Positions 34,050 to 41,713 of a stretch of 64,000 nucleotides of DNA are shown here, piece after piece. The stretch is from an uncultured Oscillospiraceae bacterium (GTDB taxonomy: Bacteria; Bacillota; Clostridia; Oscillospirales; Oscillospiraceae), in the NCBI GenBank assembly GCA_910587645.1, contig CAJUNA010000005.1, positions 62,001 through 126,000 of the forward strand, in the 5' to 3' direction. A model generated the notes under the pieces. The model saw only the letters and a program-made list of their open reading frames with translations, searched no databases and was not told the origin of the DNA. The position numbers and the translations under genes are program-made. Positions within the stretch are counted from its first letter, which is position 1, and every line of letters starts with the position of its first letter.

Positions 34050-35579
34050 ATGGCGGATTACTACGACAAGGAAAAATTTACCGGCGGGCAGAAATCTTAC
34101 GGCAGACAGCAGCCGCCCCCCTCCGGAGGCGGGTATCAGCCCCCGCCCAAGCGGCCCTATCAGGCCCCGCCGCCCCCTCCCAAGCATTACCGCTATCAGC
34201 CGCCTAAAAAGCAGAACAACGCGGGCTGGTATAGCTGGCCGGTCATTATCCTGCTGTTCGCGGTGGGGGCGTGGCCTATTGCGCTGGCACTGCTGTTTTT
34301 GAATCTGTTCAGCGATAATAAAAGCGGGAAAAGCGCCAATGCCAACCGGCAGGCCGGCAGCTATGACGCCCAGGCGGAAAGCGCCGTGGAGCGGGCCATG
34401 CGCAAAGCCGGGGACAGGGTGGACCGGGCCGAATCCAAGGTTGACCAGGCGTTTAACCGGGCCGGGGAGTCTGTCGACCAGGCCGTGGAACGGGCTATGC
34501 GCCAGATGGAGCGCGCCTTGGACCGCACGGCCAGGCAGGTGCATCAGACCACCAAACGGGACTGGCAGTCCGCTCCCCCGCCGCCCCAGGCCAAACAGGC
34601 CAAACGGCCCGCTAAAGAGAAAAAGCCGAAGACAAAGCCCGCCGGCGTTATGCTGCGGCTGTGCGGTTTGATTGCCCTGTTTATTAGCTTCTGCATCGGC
34701 ATGGATTTTATGGCGGAAGTTATGCAGGGGTATGGGATGGATTTTGACAACTTCCTTACCAGCCTTGGCTTCCTGGCCTCCGGCGGGCTGATGTTCTTCC
34801 GGGGCCAATACCTGAATAAAATGTCCCGGCGTAGCCAGCGGTACATCCTGGCTATCGGCAATAACGATGCTATGCCTATCAACGAAATTGCCAAGCGCGT
34901 CAACCGCAAGCCCCATCAAGCCGCAAAGGAGCTGCAAAAGCTGATTGACAAGGGCTATCTGGGCGAGGATGCGTACATTGACCATGAGAAGGGCTACTTC
35001 CTCCGCTTCGGCGCGACCCTGGAAGAAGATGCGCCAGTGGAGGAGCCGGTGTTCCAGTCCGCCCCGGAGATGACCCCGAAGGAGGCCGAGGAGGGGTATT
35101 CCGGCATCCTGCGGAACATCCGCCACGCCAACGACCGGATCGCCGACCCGGAGCTGAGCCGGAAAATCGACCGGCTGGAGCAGATCAGCAGCTTGATCTT
35201 CAAAGAAGTGGAGGAGCATCCGGAGAAACGGAACTCCATCCATACCTTCTTCGACTACTACCTCCCCACCACCCAGAAGCTATTGGATACTTACGCCGAG
35301 TTCGAGGAGACCGGCGTGGAGGGGGAGAACCTGCGGCAGGCCAAGGCCCGCATTGAACAGACCATGGATTTGATCGTGGACGGCTTCGAGCACCAGTTAG
35401 ACCAGCTCTATTCCTCCGATGCCATGGACGTGGACAGCGACATCCGGGTTATGGAAGCCATGCTGAAACGGGACACCGCTTCGGCGGCTAAGGACTTCGG
35501 CTTTGAAGAGACGGCCAGGGTCCGGCCTAAAAGCGACAATCGGAAGGACGAGGGCGGTCAGGTGCAGGCGATGCAGTGA
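34050..35579 (+). CDS. XpaC-like protein (5-bromo-4-chloroindolyl phosphate hydrolysis family)
   Basis: A 509-residue membrane protein. Residues 1-60 are rich in P, Q and Y; a membrane segment is near 60-90; a charged amphipathic stretch follows (repeated RAMRKAGDRVDRAESK-like units), then two more membrane segments (about 195-250). The C-terminal half is helical and resembles XpaC (SGILRNIRHANDRIAD, LEQISSLIFKEVEEHPEK, IHTFFDYYLPTTQKLLDTYAEFE). The residues between carry a winged-helix-like unit (INEIAKRVNRKPHQAAKELQKLIDKGYL). XpaC genes often sit beside telA, which is absent here. The true function of the family is unknown. Confidence 0.82.
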   Translation: MADYYDKEKFTGGQKSYGRQQPPPSGGGYQPPPKRPYQAPPPPPKHYRYQPPKKQNNAGWYSWPVIILLFAVGAWPIALALLFLNLFSDNKSGKSANANRQAGSYDAQAESAVERAMRKAGDRVDRAESKVDQAFNRAGESVDQAVERAMRQMERALDRTARQVHQTTKRDWQSAPPPPQAKQAKRPAKEKKPKTKPAGVMLRLCGLIALFISFCIGMDFMAEVMQGYGMDFDNFLTSLGFLASGGLMFFRGQYLNKMSRRSQRYILAIGNNDAMPINEIAKRVNRKPHQAAKELQKLIDKGYLGEDAYIDHEKGYFLRFGATLEEDAPVEEPVFQSAPEMTPKEAEEGYSGILRNIRHANDRIADPELSRKIDRLEQISSLIFKEVEEHPEKRNSIHTFFDYYLPTTQKLLDTYAEFEETGVEGENLRQAKARIEQTMDLIVDGFEHQLDQLYSSDAMDVDSDIRVMEAMLKRDTASAAKDFGFEETARVRPKSDNRKDEGGQVQAMQ

Positions 35580-35596
35580 GACGCCCGGACTTCGGA

Positions 35597-35629
35597 AAGG
35601 GGAGACCCACAGGGGGCCTCCCCTTTTTT
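35597..35629 (+). terminator. Terminator of the xpaC-like gene
   Basis: AAGGGGAG (35597-35604) pairs with CTCCCCTT (35618-35625), followed by a T run. Confidence 0.85.
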
Positions 35630-35650
35630 GCAGAAAACGACAAATTCCAC

Positions 35651-35679
35651 TTGCATTCCATCCTTGGGTTTGGTATACT
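35651..35679 (+). promoter_or_regulatory. Promoter upstream of the purine riboswitch
   Basis: TTGCAT (35651-35656) and TATACT (35674-35679) are 17 bases apart, with transcription expected to start near 35686, just before the aptamer. Confidence 0.85.
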
Positions 35680-35694
35680 ATTTACAGAAAATGT

Positions 35695-35762
35695 TGCTCA
35701 TATAATTTCGCGGTGATGGCGCGAAAGTTTCTACGGGGCCGCCTTCGGCCCTGCTATGAGTG
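35695..35762 (+). ncRNA. Purine (guanine-type) riboswitch aptamer, variant
   Basis: The core is clear: P1 CTCATA (35697-35702) with TATGAG (35755-35760), ATAAT after P1, a P2 stem TTCGCG/CGCGAA with the 7-base loop GTGATGG, and the invariant J2/3 AGTTTCTAC. The base before TATGAG is C, the C74 that gives guanine specificity. Differences from the norm: loop L3 lacks the usual GTAAA part (loop about GCCTTC, which can still offer CC to the GG of L2), and J3/1 has G where A73 is expected. It lies upstream of guanine deaminase, which fits a guanine ligand. Confidence 0.85.
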
Positions 35763-35801
35763 TTCTGGACCGGCCTGTGGGGCGGTCTGGGGCGCTTTTT
35801 T
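35760..35801 (+). terminator. Riboswitch expression platform: intrinsic terminator
   Basis: The arms 35760-35772 and 35783-35795 can form a 13-base stem with five G-U pairs, followed at once by six T. The first three bases overlap the 3' strand of P1, so aptamer folding could weaken the terminator. That would make an ON switch, which suits a catabolic enzyme; the direction is not proven. Confidence 0.65.
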
Positions 35802-35839
35802 CTTACGCTTTTTGCCCGTGGACGGAAAGGAGATGCGCT

Positions 35840-37087
35840 ATGACGGCTATTTTGCACGGAAATATTATCCATGCCCCCCAGTTCGGAACACTGGAAATGA
35901 TCCCCAACGGCTACCTTGTCCTGGAGGACGGCGTCCTTGCCGAATGCTGCGCCGCGCTACCGCAGCGGTACGCCGGACTGCCGGTCACAGATTACGGAAA
36001 TGCGCTGATTATGCCTTCCTTCGCAGACCTGCACCTCCATGCGCCGCAATACCCTATGCTGGGGATGGGGATGGACCTGCCCTTGTTGGAGTGGCTGGAT
36101 GCGTACACCTTCCGCACCGAAGCTAGGTTCGCGGATTTGGATTACGCCCGCAGGGTCTACAGGCAGCTTGCCCAAGACCTTATTTCCTCCGGTACGACGC
36201 GGGTATCGGCCTTTGCCTCCCGCCATACGGACGCGGCCTTAGTCCTTATGGAGGAGCTGGAACGGGCAGGGGTCGCCGGATATGTGGGGAAGGTCAATAT
36301 GGACCGCAACGCTGGGCCATCCCAGGAAGAAACCGGGGAGTCGGTGGCGGAGACCCTGCGGTGGTTGGAAAACTGCCGGTTTGAACTGGTGAAGCCTATC
36401 CTCACGCCCCGGTTTACCCCCTCCTGCTCCGATAGGCTGATGGAAGAACTGGGGAAGATCGCCCGGGAACGGGATTTGCCCGTGCAGTCCCATTTATCGG
36501 AAAATACCGGTGAAATCGCCTGGGTCAGGGAACTGCATCCCGGCTGCGGGCAGTATTGGGAGACCTACGATCAGTACGGGCTGTGGAAAGAACGGACTTT
36601 GATGGCCCACTGCGTCCACAGCGATGCCCGGGAGCAGGAGGCTATGGTGCGGGCCGGGGTCTGGGCGGTTCACTGCGCCGCGTCTAACGTGAATCTTTGC
36701 AGCGGCACAGCGCCTGTGCGGGAGCTGCTGGAAAACGGTGTGCAGGTGGCTCTGGGCAGCGATATCGCGGGGGGCGACCAGCTTGCCATGAACCGGGTAG
36801 CCGTTATGTCTATCCGGGCCTCGAAGCTTAAGTCTATGGAGACCGGGAAGCCCTTCCTGACTGTGCCGGAAGCCTATTATCTAAGCTCCACGGCCGGCCA
36901 TCTCTATTTCGGCGGCGGCGCGGGCTTCCAGGCGGGGCATAAGCTCCACGCAGTCGTAGTGGACGATTCCGCTATGCCGGAACCGGCGAGGGAGCTGACT
37001 TTAGCCGAACGGTTTGAGCGGTGTATCTATCTCATGGAAAAAAGGCATATCAAGGCGGTTTACAGCGAAGGTGTGAACCGGATTTGA
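35840..37087 (+). CDS. guaD: Guanine deaminase
   Basis: A 415-residue amidohydrolase that converts guanine to xanthine. The metal-binding HxH is in FADLHLHAPQYPMLGMG (H65, H67), with the guanine deaminase hallmark PQYPM. Further conserved parts are PVQSHLSEN, TLMAHCVHSD, HCAASNVNLCSG and ALGSDIAGGD, which supplies the last metal Asp. ATG 35840 follows AAAGGAG. The purine riboswitch upstream should tie its expression to guanine. No purine permease or xanthine dehydrogenase is adjacent. Confidence 0.95.
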   Translation: MTAILHGNIIHAPQFGTLEMIPNGYLVLEDGVLAECCAALPQRYAGLPVTDYGNALIMPSFADLHLHAPQYPMLGMGMDLPLLEWLDAYTFRTEARFADLDYARRVYRQLAQDLISSGTTRVSAFASRHTDAALVLMEELERAGVAGYVGKVNMDRNAGPSQEETGESVAETLRWLENCRFELVKPILTPRFTPSCSDRLMEELGKIARERDLPVQSHLSENTGEIAWVRELHPGCGQYWETYDQYGLWKERTLMAHCVHSDAREQEAMVRAGVWAVHCAASNVNLCSGTAPVRELLENGVQVALGSDIAGGDQLAMNRVAVMSIRASKLKSMETGKPFLTVPEAYYLSSTAGHLYFGGGAGFQAGHKLHAVVVDDSAMPEPARELTLAERFERCIYLMEKRHIKAVYSEGVNRI

Positions 37088-37115
37088 CCGGAAAACCGGC
37101 CGATGGCGGAAAATA

Positions 37116-37147
37116 AGAACAGCGGGAGGTTGCCCTCCCGCTGTTCT
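37116..37147 (+). terminator. Hairpin after guaD
   Basis: A perfect 14-base inverted repeat (37116-37129 with 37134-37147) with a 4-base loop. The T run after it is poor, so termination may be weak or rely on stem strength. Confidence 0.7.
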
Positions 37148-37311
37148 CATATGGTTTGGAAGATTGGATGAAAAGAAGTTACTGTCTCTTGCAAGATATA
37201 AAATACAGGAGAGGTATTAAAAAAACCAGCGTATATTGTTACAAAAGTATTAAATCCTTTGAGGAAAATTTTGGTTCGGTTTGTCCAGGCAAAAAAAGAC
37301 TTCCCCTGTTC

Positions 37312-37340
37312 TTTACTTGTTCATATTTGTCCCCTATACT
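37312..37340 (+). promoter_or_regulatory. Promoter of the zinc-ribbon membrane protein gene
   Basis: TTTACT (37312-37317) and TATACT (37335-37340) are 17 bases apart, in an AT-rich stretch that otherwise shows no gene. Confidence 0.6.
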
Positions 37341-37374
37341 AAACTAAAAAACAGAAAGAGCGAGGTCGAGGATC

Positions 37375-37803
37375 ATGCGGAATTTCTTTTACCGGCTGTC
37401 CAATGCCATGGCGCGCTTTATGTATGGGCGAAACGGATCCGACCAACTGAACATGGCGCTGCTGGCAGCATATCTGCTGATCTGGCTGCTGCAAGCACTG
37501 TTTGGCCAGAGCTTTGCGGTTCGTACGGCGCTGGAGGTTCTGGCGGCGGTAGTAGCGGTCATTGTTGTGTACCGCACGTTTTCCCGGAACCTGGAAAAAA
37601 GACGTGAAGAAAACGCCAGATTTTTAGGCTGGTGGCTGCCAGTCAAAAACCGCATCTCTACCGCCCGCCAGCAGGGAAAGGATAAAGACCACAAATATTT
37701 TATCTGCAAGAACTGCAAGGCTGTCTGCCGCGTCCCGGCAGGCAAAGGCAAGGTGGAGATCACCTGCCCTAAGTGCGGCCAGAAGATCATAGGAAAAAGC
37801 TGA
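37375..37803 (+). CDS. Membrane protein with C-terminal zinc ribbon
   Basis: A 142-residue protein with two membrane segments (about 28-46 and 52-68), a basic linker and a C-terminal ribbon of CxxC pairs (C111/C114 and C131/C134, with an extra C118). The last part (KVEITCPKCGQKI) is a typical zinc ribbon. The type is widespread in Clostridia as an uncharacterised protein. It may bind nucleic acid or protein at the membrane; no function can be assigned. Confidence 0.8.
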   Translation: MRNFFYRLSNAMARFMYGRNGSDQLNMALLAAYLLIWLLQALFGQSFAVRTALEVLAAVVAVIVVYRTFSRNLEKRREENARFLGWWLPVKNRISTARQQGKDKDHKYFICKNCKAVCRVPAGKGKVEITCPKCGQKIIGKS

Positions 37804-37833
37804 ATCCGACAGCAGGAGAAGGTTTGGCAACGA

Positions 37834-37867
37834 GAGAGGAGGGGTCTCAAATGAGACCTCCTCCTCT
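37834..37867. terminator. Bidirectional terminator between the zinc-ribbon gene and a 58-residue gene
   Basis: The arms 37834-37848 and 37853-37867 are nearly perfect inverse copies with a 4-base loop. The plus-strand side is followed by a T run; the hairpin also lies downstream of the convergent small gene. Confidence 0.75.
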
Positions 37868-37894
37868 TTTTCCTGTTCCAAAGGAACCCATCTA

Positions 37895-38071
37895 TTAGAC
37901 GCGGGGCATAGAGACAACACTGGAGTTGGTGTAGGCCTCGTCAAAGGTGGAAAGGGACTTGAAGCGGTCCTCCAGCGCCAGGAAACGCTGGCGGGCGGCA
38001 TAGTGCTTCTTACGGAAGGCCTCGACGGCCTGGTTGATCTTTTGGGCGGCGTTGTGACTATAAAAAATCAT
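37895..38071 (-). CDS. Small 58-residue protein, unknown
   Basis: An open frame with AAAGGAG nine bases before ATG 38071. The product begins MIFYSHNAAQKINQAVEAF and is rich in charged and aromatic residues (KKHYAARQRFLALEDRFKSL), which suggests a soluble helical protein. It lies 57 bases downstream of the MATE gene on the same strand and is followed by a strong hairpin, so it is probably the last gene of that transcript. No family was recognised. The good ribosome site and terminator argue that it is real. Confidence 0.7.
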   Translation of the reverse strand: MIFYSHNAAQKINQAVEAFRKKHYAARQRFLALEDRFKSLSTFDEAYTNSSVVSMPRV

Positions 38072-38128
38072 GATTGTGCTTCTCCTTTAATGATAGAATA
38101 ATTATGATGATTGGAAATGAAGCCTGCC

Positions 38129-39496
38129 TTACCGCACGGCGGCGGCCAGCTTCCGTTGCTTCTCAGACTGGGGCTGGGTTAATTTGCGATAGCAGTGGAA
38201 ATAAGCGGGGATCAAAAACAAATCTGCCAGCAGCCACGCCACAGGGGACGCGAAACAGGCGGCGGTAAAGCCGAACACCGGCACCAGAGCGGCCAGGCCG
38301 ATCCGCGCGACCATCTCCAGCACGCCGGCCAACGTTGCCAGCGGAGAGAAGCCCATGCCCTGGATTAGGAACCGGAAAATGTTCACCAGGGCCAGCAGGA
38401 AATAGAACGAAGATGTGATCAGGAGGTTCTGCCGCGCCAGGGGCAGAAGATCCGCGCTGCCCGCGTCTAAAAACAGCATAGCCAGAGGGTCCGAGAACAG
38501 CAGCAGCAGTGCCAGGGCAATGCCTGAATACACCGCGCCCAGGGTCACGCAGGCTCGTACGCCCTGGTGCAGGCGGTCCCATTTGGCCGCGCCTACATTC
38601 TGCCCGGCATAGGTTGCCATTGTGCAGCCCATAGCGTCAAAGGGGCAGCACAGGAACATGGACACCTTGCTGGCGGCAGTGACGGCGGTGACATAAACGG
38701 TGCCAAGGCCGTTGACGGCGGTTTGCAGCATGACGCTGCCAATGGCTGTGATGGAGTACTGTAATCCCATAGGCAGGCCCATGAGACACAATTCCGCTGT
38801 GCGGCTCCAGTTCCAGCTCCAGTCCTCCTTATCCATTTTCAAAATGGGGTAACCCCGTACCAGGCGGATCATGCAGCCCATGCCGGCGATCGCCTGGGAC
38901 AGGACGGTAGCCAGAGCCGCACCAAACACGTCCATCTGGAAATTCAGAATGAACACGATGTCCAGCACAATGTTTAGCAGGGAAGCAACCACCAGCCAGA
39001 TTACCGGCGTACGGCTGTCACCCAAGGAGCGGAGTACCCCCGCGCAGAAGTTGTAGAGCACGTAGGCAGGCAGGCCGATGAAGATGGTCTGGATATAGGC
39101 ATAAGCCCGCTGGTAAATGTCCGCCGGGGTATTCATAGCGGTGAGGATTCCATCGCAGAAGAGGGCCATGGACACGGTCAGCACCGTGCCGATGGCGATG
39201 GACAGCCACACGCCGCCAGTCACGTACCGGCGAAGCTCCTGGTTATTGCCCGCGCCAAATTGCTGGGCCACAGGGATGGCGAACCCGGCACATATGCCGC
39301 AGCAAAATCCGACCACCAGGAAATTGATGGATCCGGTGGATCCTACCGCAGCCAGGGCATCACCGCCCAGTGTCTTGCCTACAATGGCGGTATCTACCAC
39401 GCTGTAGAGTTGTTGGAACAGGTACCCGAACAGGACGGGAATGCCAAAGCTGAGAATCTGTGGCATGGGACGTCCCTTTGTCAGGTCTTTTGTCAT
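38129..39496 (-). CDS. MATE family multidrug/Na+ efflux transporter
   Basis: A 455-residue membrane protein with about twelve hydrophobic segments and MATE blocks: ILSFGIPVLFGYLFQQLYSVVDTAIVGKTLG at the start (shown here only as family recognition), QFGAGNNQELRRYV, LPAYVLYNFCAGVLRSLGDS and the second-half equivalent TYAGQNVGAAKWDR. It exports cationic drugs or metabolites using an ion gradient. ATG 39496 has a weak upstream ribosome site. Substrate unknown. Confidence 0.93.
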   Translation of the reverse strand: MTKDLTKGRPMPQILSFGIPVLFGYLFQQLYSVVDTAIVGKTLGGDALAAVGSTGSINFLVVGFCCGICAGFAIPVAQQFGAGNNQELRRYVTGGVWLSIAIGTVLTVSMALFCDGILTAMNTPADIYQRAYAYIQTIFIGLPAYVLYNFCAGVLRSLGDSRTPVIWLVVASLLNIVLDIVFILNFQMDVFGAALATVLSQAIAGMGCMIRLVRGYPILKMDKEDWSWNWSRTAELCLMGLPMGLQYSITAIGSVMLQTAVNGLGTVYVTAVTAASKVSMFLCCPFDAMGCTMATYAGQNVGAAKWDRLHQGVRACVTLGAVYSGIALALLLLFSDPLAMLFLDAGSADLLPLARQNLLITSSFYFLLALVNIFRFLIQGMGFSPLATLAGVLEMVARIGLAALVPVFGFTAACFASPVAWLLADLFLIPAYFHCYRKLTQPQSEKQRKLAAAVR

Positions 39497-39577
39497 TGTG
39501 AATCACCTCACATTCAGAAAATGCTGTACGTTTTCCCCAGGGCTTCCAGTTGAGGTTATCCCTGGAAGCTTGAGCTG

Positions 39578-39605
39578 ATTATAGTTGATTTCTCCAAAAA
39601 TACAA
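39578..39605 (-). promoter_or_regulatory. Promoter of the MATE gene
   Basis: TTGTAT (39600-39605) and a perfect TATAAT (39578-39583) are 16 bases apart on the minus strand. Confidence 0.6.
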
Positions 39606-39697
39606 GCGTCAATTTGTGCAATCTTACAGCCCACGAAGAGGTGAGGGTTGTGCAAAGTGGAGATTAAGTTTGCAGGTTTTTGGACGACAAACAAAAC

Positions 39698-39725
39698 CAC
39701 GGCAAAGGCCAAAACCCTTGCCGTG
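39698..39725 (-). terminator. Terminator of the DUF3796-XRE operon
   Basis: CACGGCAA (39698-39705) and TTGCCGTG (39718-39725) form an 8-base stem, followed on the minus strand by GTTTTGTTTG. Confidence 0.75.
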
Positions 39726-39751
39726 TCAGGTTTATGGTAATTCTGACAGCT

Positions 39752-39955
39752 TCAGTCGAATACGAAGATTTCCTCAATAGGGGCTTCCACCGCCCGGGAA
39801 ATGTCCACCGCCAGTTTTAGAGAGGGATTATACTGTGCTTTCTCCAGGCGCATAATGGTTTCCCGCCGCACACCCACGATATCCGCCAGTTCCCCCTGTG
39901 TCAATCCTTTCTTTACCCGGTAGATTTTCAAGTTACAGGTGAAGCCCTCCATCAC
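39752..39955 (-). CDS. Small XRE-family HTH regulator
   Basis: A 67-residue single-domain Cro/CI-type DNA-binding protein: IYRVKKGLTQGELADIVGVRRETIMRLEKAQYNPSL, then a short acidic end. Such regulators sit downstream of small membrane proteins and commonly repress their own operon. It overlaps the DUF3796 gene by 4 bases and very likely binds the repeats over the operon promoter at 40.7 kb. Confidence 0.9.
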   Translation of the reverse strand: MMEGFTCNLKIYRVKKGLTQGELADIVGVRRETIMRLEKAQYNPSLKLAVDISRAVEAPIEEIFVFD

Positions 39956-40635
39956 TCGTCCTCCAGGGCTGCGGCGTCATCATGGTCATAGCGGTAGAGC
40001 AGATACTCTGAGAGGAATATGGTCAGCGCCACCGTCAGCGCGATACCGGTAACCAGGATGGGGGCAACCAGCTCCGCTGTGAGCCGTCCCGCCTGCCCCG
40101 CAAAGAGCAGCAGGATGAAAATAATGCCGAAACCTATCCGCAGGGCCTTCCGCTCCGCCCTGGCGGCGTTTTCCTTGAACCGCTCGTCCATCAGTGTGTT
40201 GGACATCTTTCCTTCAAAGAAAAATCCAAAGAATCCAAAGAAAGCAAAAAATACAAAGCCTGACAGGTCTCCCAAAGCCCCGTAGATCCAAAACCCGGCA
40301 AATCCAAGAAACCCGCAAAATCCCAAAAACCCGAACTTCGGACTCAGCCGCCGGGTGCGGCCTGTTTTCATTACATGCTCCTTCTGTGCCCTGATCCCCC
40401 GGATCAGCAGAAATGCCAAATACAACGCATACAGGACATCCAGCGCAACCGCCACCAGCATAGGAATATCCGTGGTTCGGAACGCATAAGAATGCATCGG
40501 GTAGACGAGCCTTCCCCCGTTGTACGTTAGATCGTACCATACCGCTGCCCCAGTCAGCGCCGCGCAGGCCGCGCCGCCCATCACCAGTCTCAGCCACCGG
40601 GGAAATTTAGAAGCCGGTTTCATTTCTGTATCCAT
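39952..40635 (-). CDS. DUF3796-containing membrane protein
   Basis: A 227-residue membrane protein. The first ~80 residues hold two hydrophobic segments. The middle has the Phe/Gly-rich DUF3796 pattern (FGFLGFCGFLGFAGFWIYG then AFFGFFGFFFEGKMS) and the following MDERFKENAARAERKA, and the end has two more segments. Function is unknown; the pair with an XRE regulator is recurrent in Firmicutes and suggests a stress-induced membrane protein. ATG 40635 follows AGGAGG. Confidence 0.82.
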   Translation of the reverse strand: MDTEMKPASKFPRWLRLVMGGAACAALTGAAVWYDLTYNGGRLVYPMHSYAFRTTDIPMLVAVALDVLYALYLAFLLIRGIRAQKEHVMKTGRTRRLSPKFGFLGFCGFLGFAGFWIYGALGDLSGFVFFAFFGFFGFFFEGKMSNTLMDERFKENAARAERKALRIGFGIIFILLLFAGQAGRLTAELVAPILVTGIALTVALTIFLSEYLLYRYDHDDAAALEDE

Positions 40636-40661
40636 GATAAATTCCTCCTAAGATATTAAAG

Positions 40662-40739
40662 TGATATATTTATCTCCTTACAAGACAAATATATCATACC
40701 CAACGACAACTGTCAAGAGAAAAAGAGACAAATTTATCA
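40662..40739. promoter_or_regulatory. Operator repeats of the DUF3796-XRE operon
   Basis: TGATATATTTATC (40662-40674) and GACAAATATATCA (40684-40696) are inverse copies with one mismatch; a third element GACAAATTTATCA (40727-40739) repeats the second. The first two span the -10 and the transcript start, and the third lies upstream of the -35. Likely autoregulator sites. Confidence 0.55.
40688..40716 (-). promoter_or_regulatory. Promoter of the DUF3796-XRE operon
   Basis: TTGACA (40711-40716) and TATATT (40688-40693) are 17 bases apart on the minus strand. Confidence 0.8.
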
Positions 40740-40932
40740 CTTTATTTTCCACTGCCCAAACCACCGCACAAAAAAACGCGCCCTATGGTACGCCAGATGT
40801 ACCCAAAGCCAAAAAGGCAGGCACTGCCAAAATAGTCCGTGGGCAGCCGCCCGGCTTACTTCGACAGAAAAGGGAATAATCCCCAGATAGAAATTGAAAA
40901 AAACGGCGTTTCTTCCCTTGACGGGGGGGAGT
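40740..40932. other. Intergenic stretch without a visible gene
   Basis: Between the XRE operon promoter and the ftsE promoter no ribosome site plus frame was found on either strand, and no clear hairpin or terminator was seen. Confidence 0.4.
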
Positions 40933-40961
40933 TTGACGTGTATCATAGGTAGATGTAGGAT
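40933..40961 (+). promoter_or_regulatory. Possible ftsEX promoter
   Basis: TTGACG (40933-40938) and TAGGAT (40956-40961) are 17 bases apart, about 65 bases before ftsE. The -10 is only a fair match. Confidence 0.5.
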
Positions 40962-41026
40962 TTTGTCTATTTCCGAGAGATACAGGATATCGGCCGGACC
41001 GGTCGGAAAGGGTACGCAAAATAAGC

Positions 41027-41713
41027 ATGATACGTTTGACAGATGTTGTAAAGGAATATCCCAACGGTACCCACGCACTGAACGGACTGTCTATGGAGAT
41101 CCAGGACGGAGAGTTCGTATTCATGGTGGGACCTTCGGGCAGCGGGAAATCTACCGTCATTAAGCTGCTGATTGGGGAGATCGAGCCAACAGAGGGCCGG
41201 GTTATGGTCAACGGCTTCTCCCTGCGGAATATCAAAGAATGGCAGGTACCCCACCTGCGGCGGACCGTTGGCGTTATTTTTCAGGATTTCCGGCTGATTG
41301 AACATAAATCTGTATATGATAATATGGTGTTCGCCATGCGGGCCGTGGGCGCGGGGCCGAAAGAAATTCGGAAACGGATTCCCTACTGCCTAACCCTGGT
41401 GGGCTTGGAGAACAAGGGCCGCCGCCTGCCCTCGGAGCTGTCTGGCGGCGAACAGCAGCGCGTTGCCATCGCCCGCGCCCTGCTCAATAACCCCAGCACG
41501 ATCATCGCCGACGAGCCGACCGGCAACCTGGATCCGGCCCGGTCCCTGGAAATTATGAGGCTGCTGGAACGAATCAACGCATTGGGCACAACCGTGCTGG
41601 TGGTGACCCATGAAAAGGACCTGGTCAACCGCTTTGACAAGCGGGTGGTCATGCTGGAACGGGGCCGCGTAGTCAGCGATGGCCACGGCTACTACGGGAG
41701 GAAGCAACTGTGA
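41027..41713 (+). CDS. ftsE: Cell division ATPase FtsE
   Basis: A 228-residue ABC ATPase with Walker A GPSGSGKST (residues 35-43), Q-loop VIFQDFRLIEHKSVYDNM (typical of FtsE), signature LSGGEQQRV and IIADEPTGNLD. With FtsX it controls cell-wall hydrolases at the septum, or in some Firmicutes the start of sporulation. The ribosome site is weak (AAGGG). The ftsX GTG overlaps its stop. No murein hydrolase gene follows. Confidence 0.96.
   Translation: MIRLTDVVKEYPNGTHALNGLSMEIQDGEFVFMVGPSGSGKSTVIKLLIGEIEPTEGRVMVNGFSLRNIKEWQVPHLRRTVGVIFQDFRLIEHKSVYDNMVFAMRAVGAGPKEIRKRIPYCLTLVGLENKGRRLPSELSGGEQQRVAIARALLNNPSTIIADEPTGNLDPARSLEIMRLLERINALGTTVLVVTHEKDLVNRFDKRVVMLERGRVVSDGHGYYGRKQL

Noticed and set aside
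37156..37347. Small plus-strand frame between guaD and the zinc-ribbon gene.
   Set aside because: No ribosome site, AT-rich untypical codons, and it overlaps the promoter of the next gene.
40661..40879. Plus-strand frame of 72 codons between the XRE operon and ftsE.
   Set aside because: It runs through the operator and promoter of the divergent operon, has no ribosome site and no family pattern.
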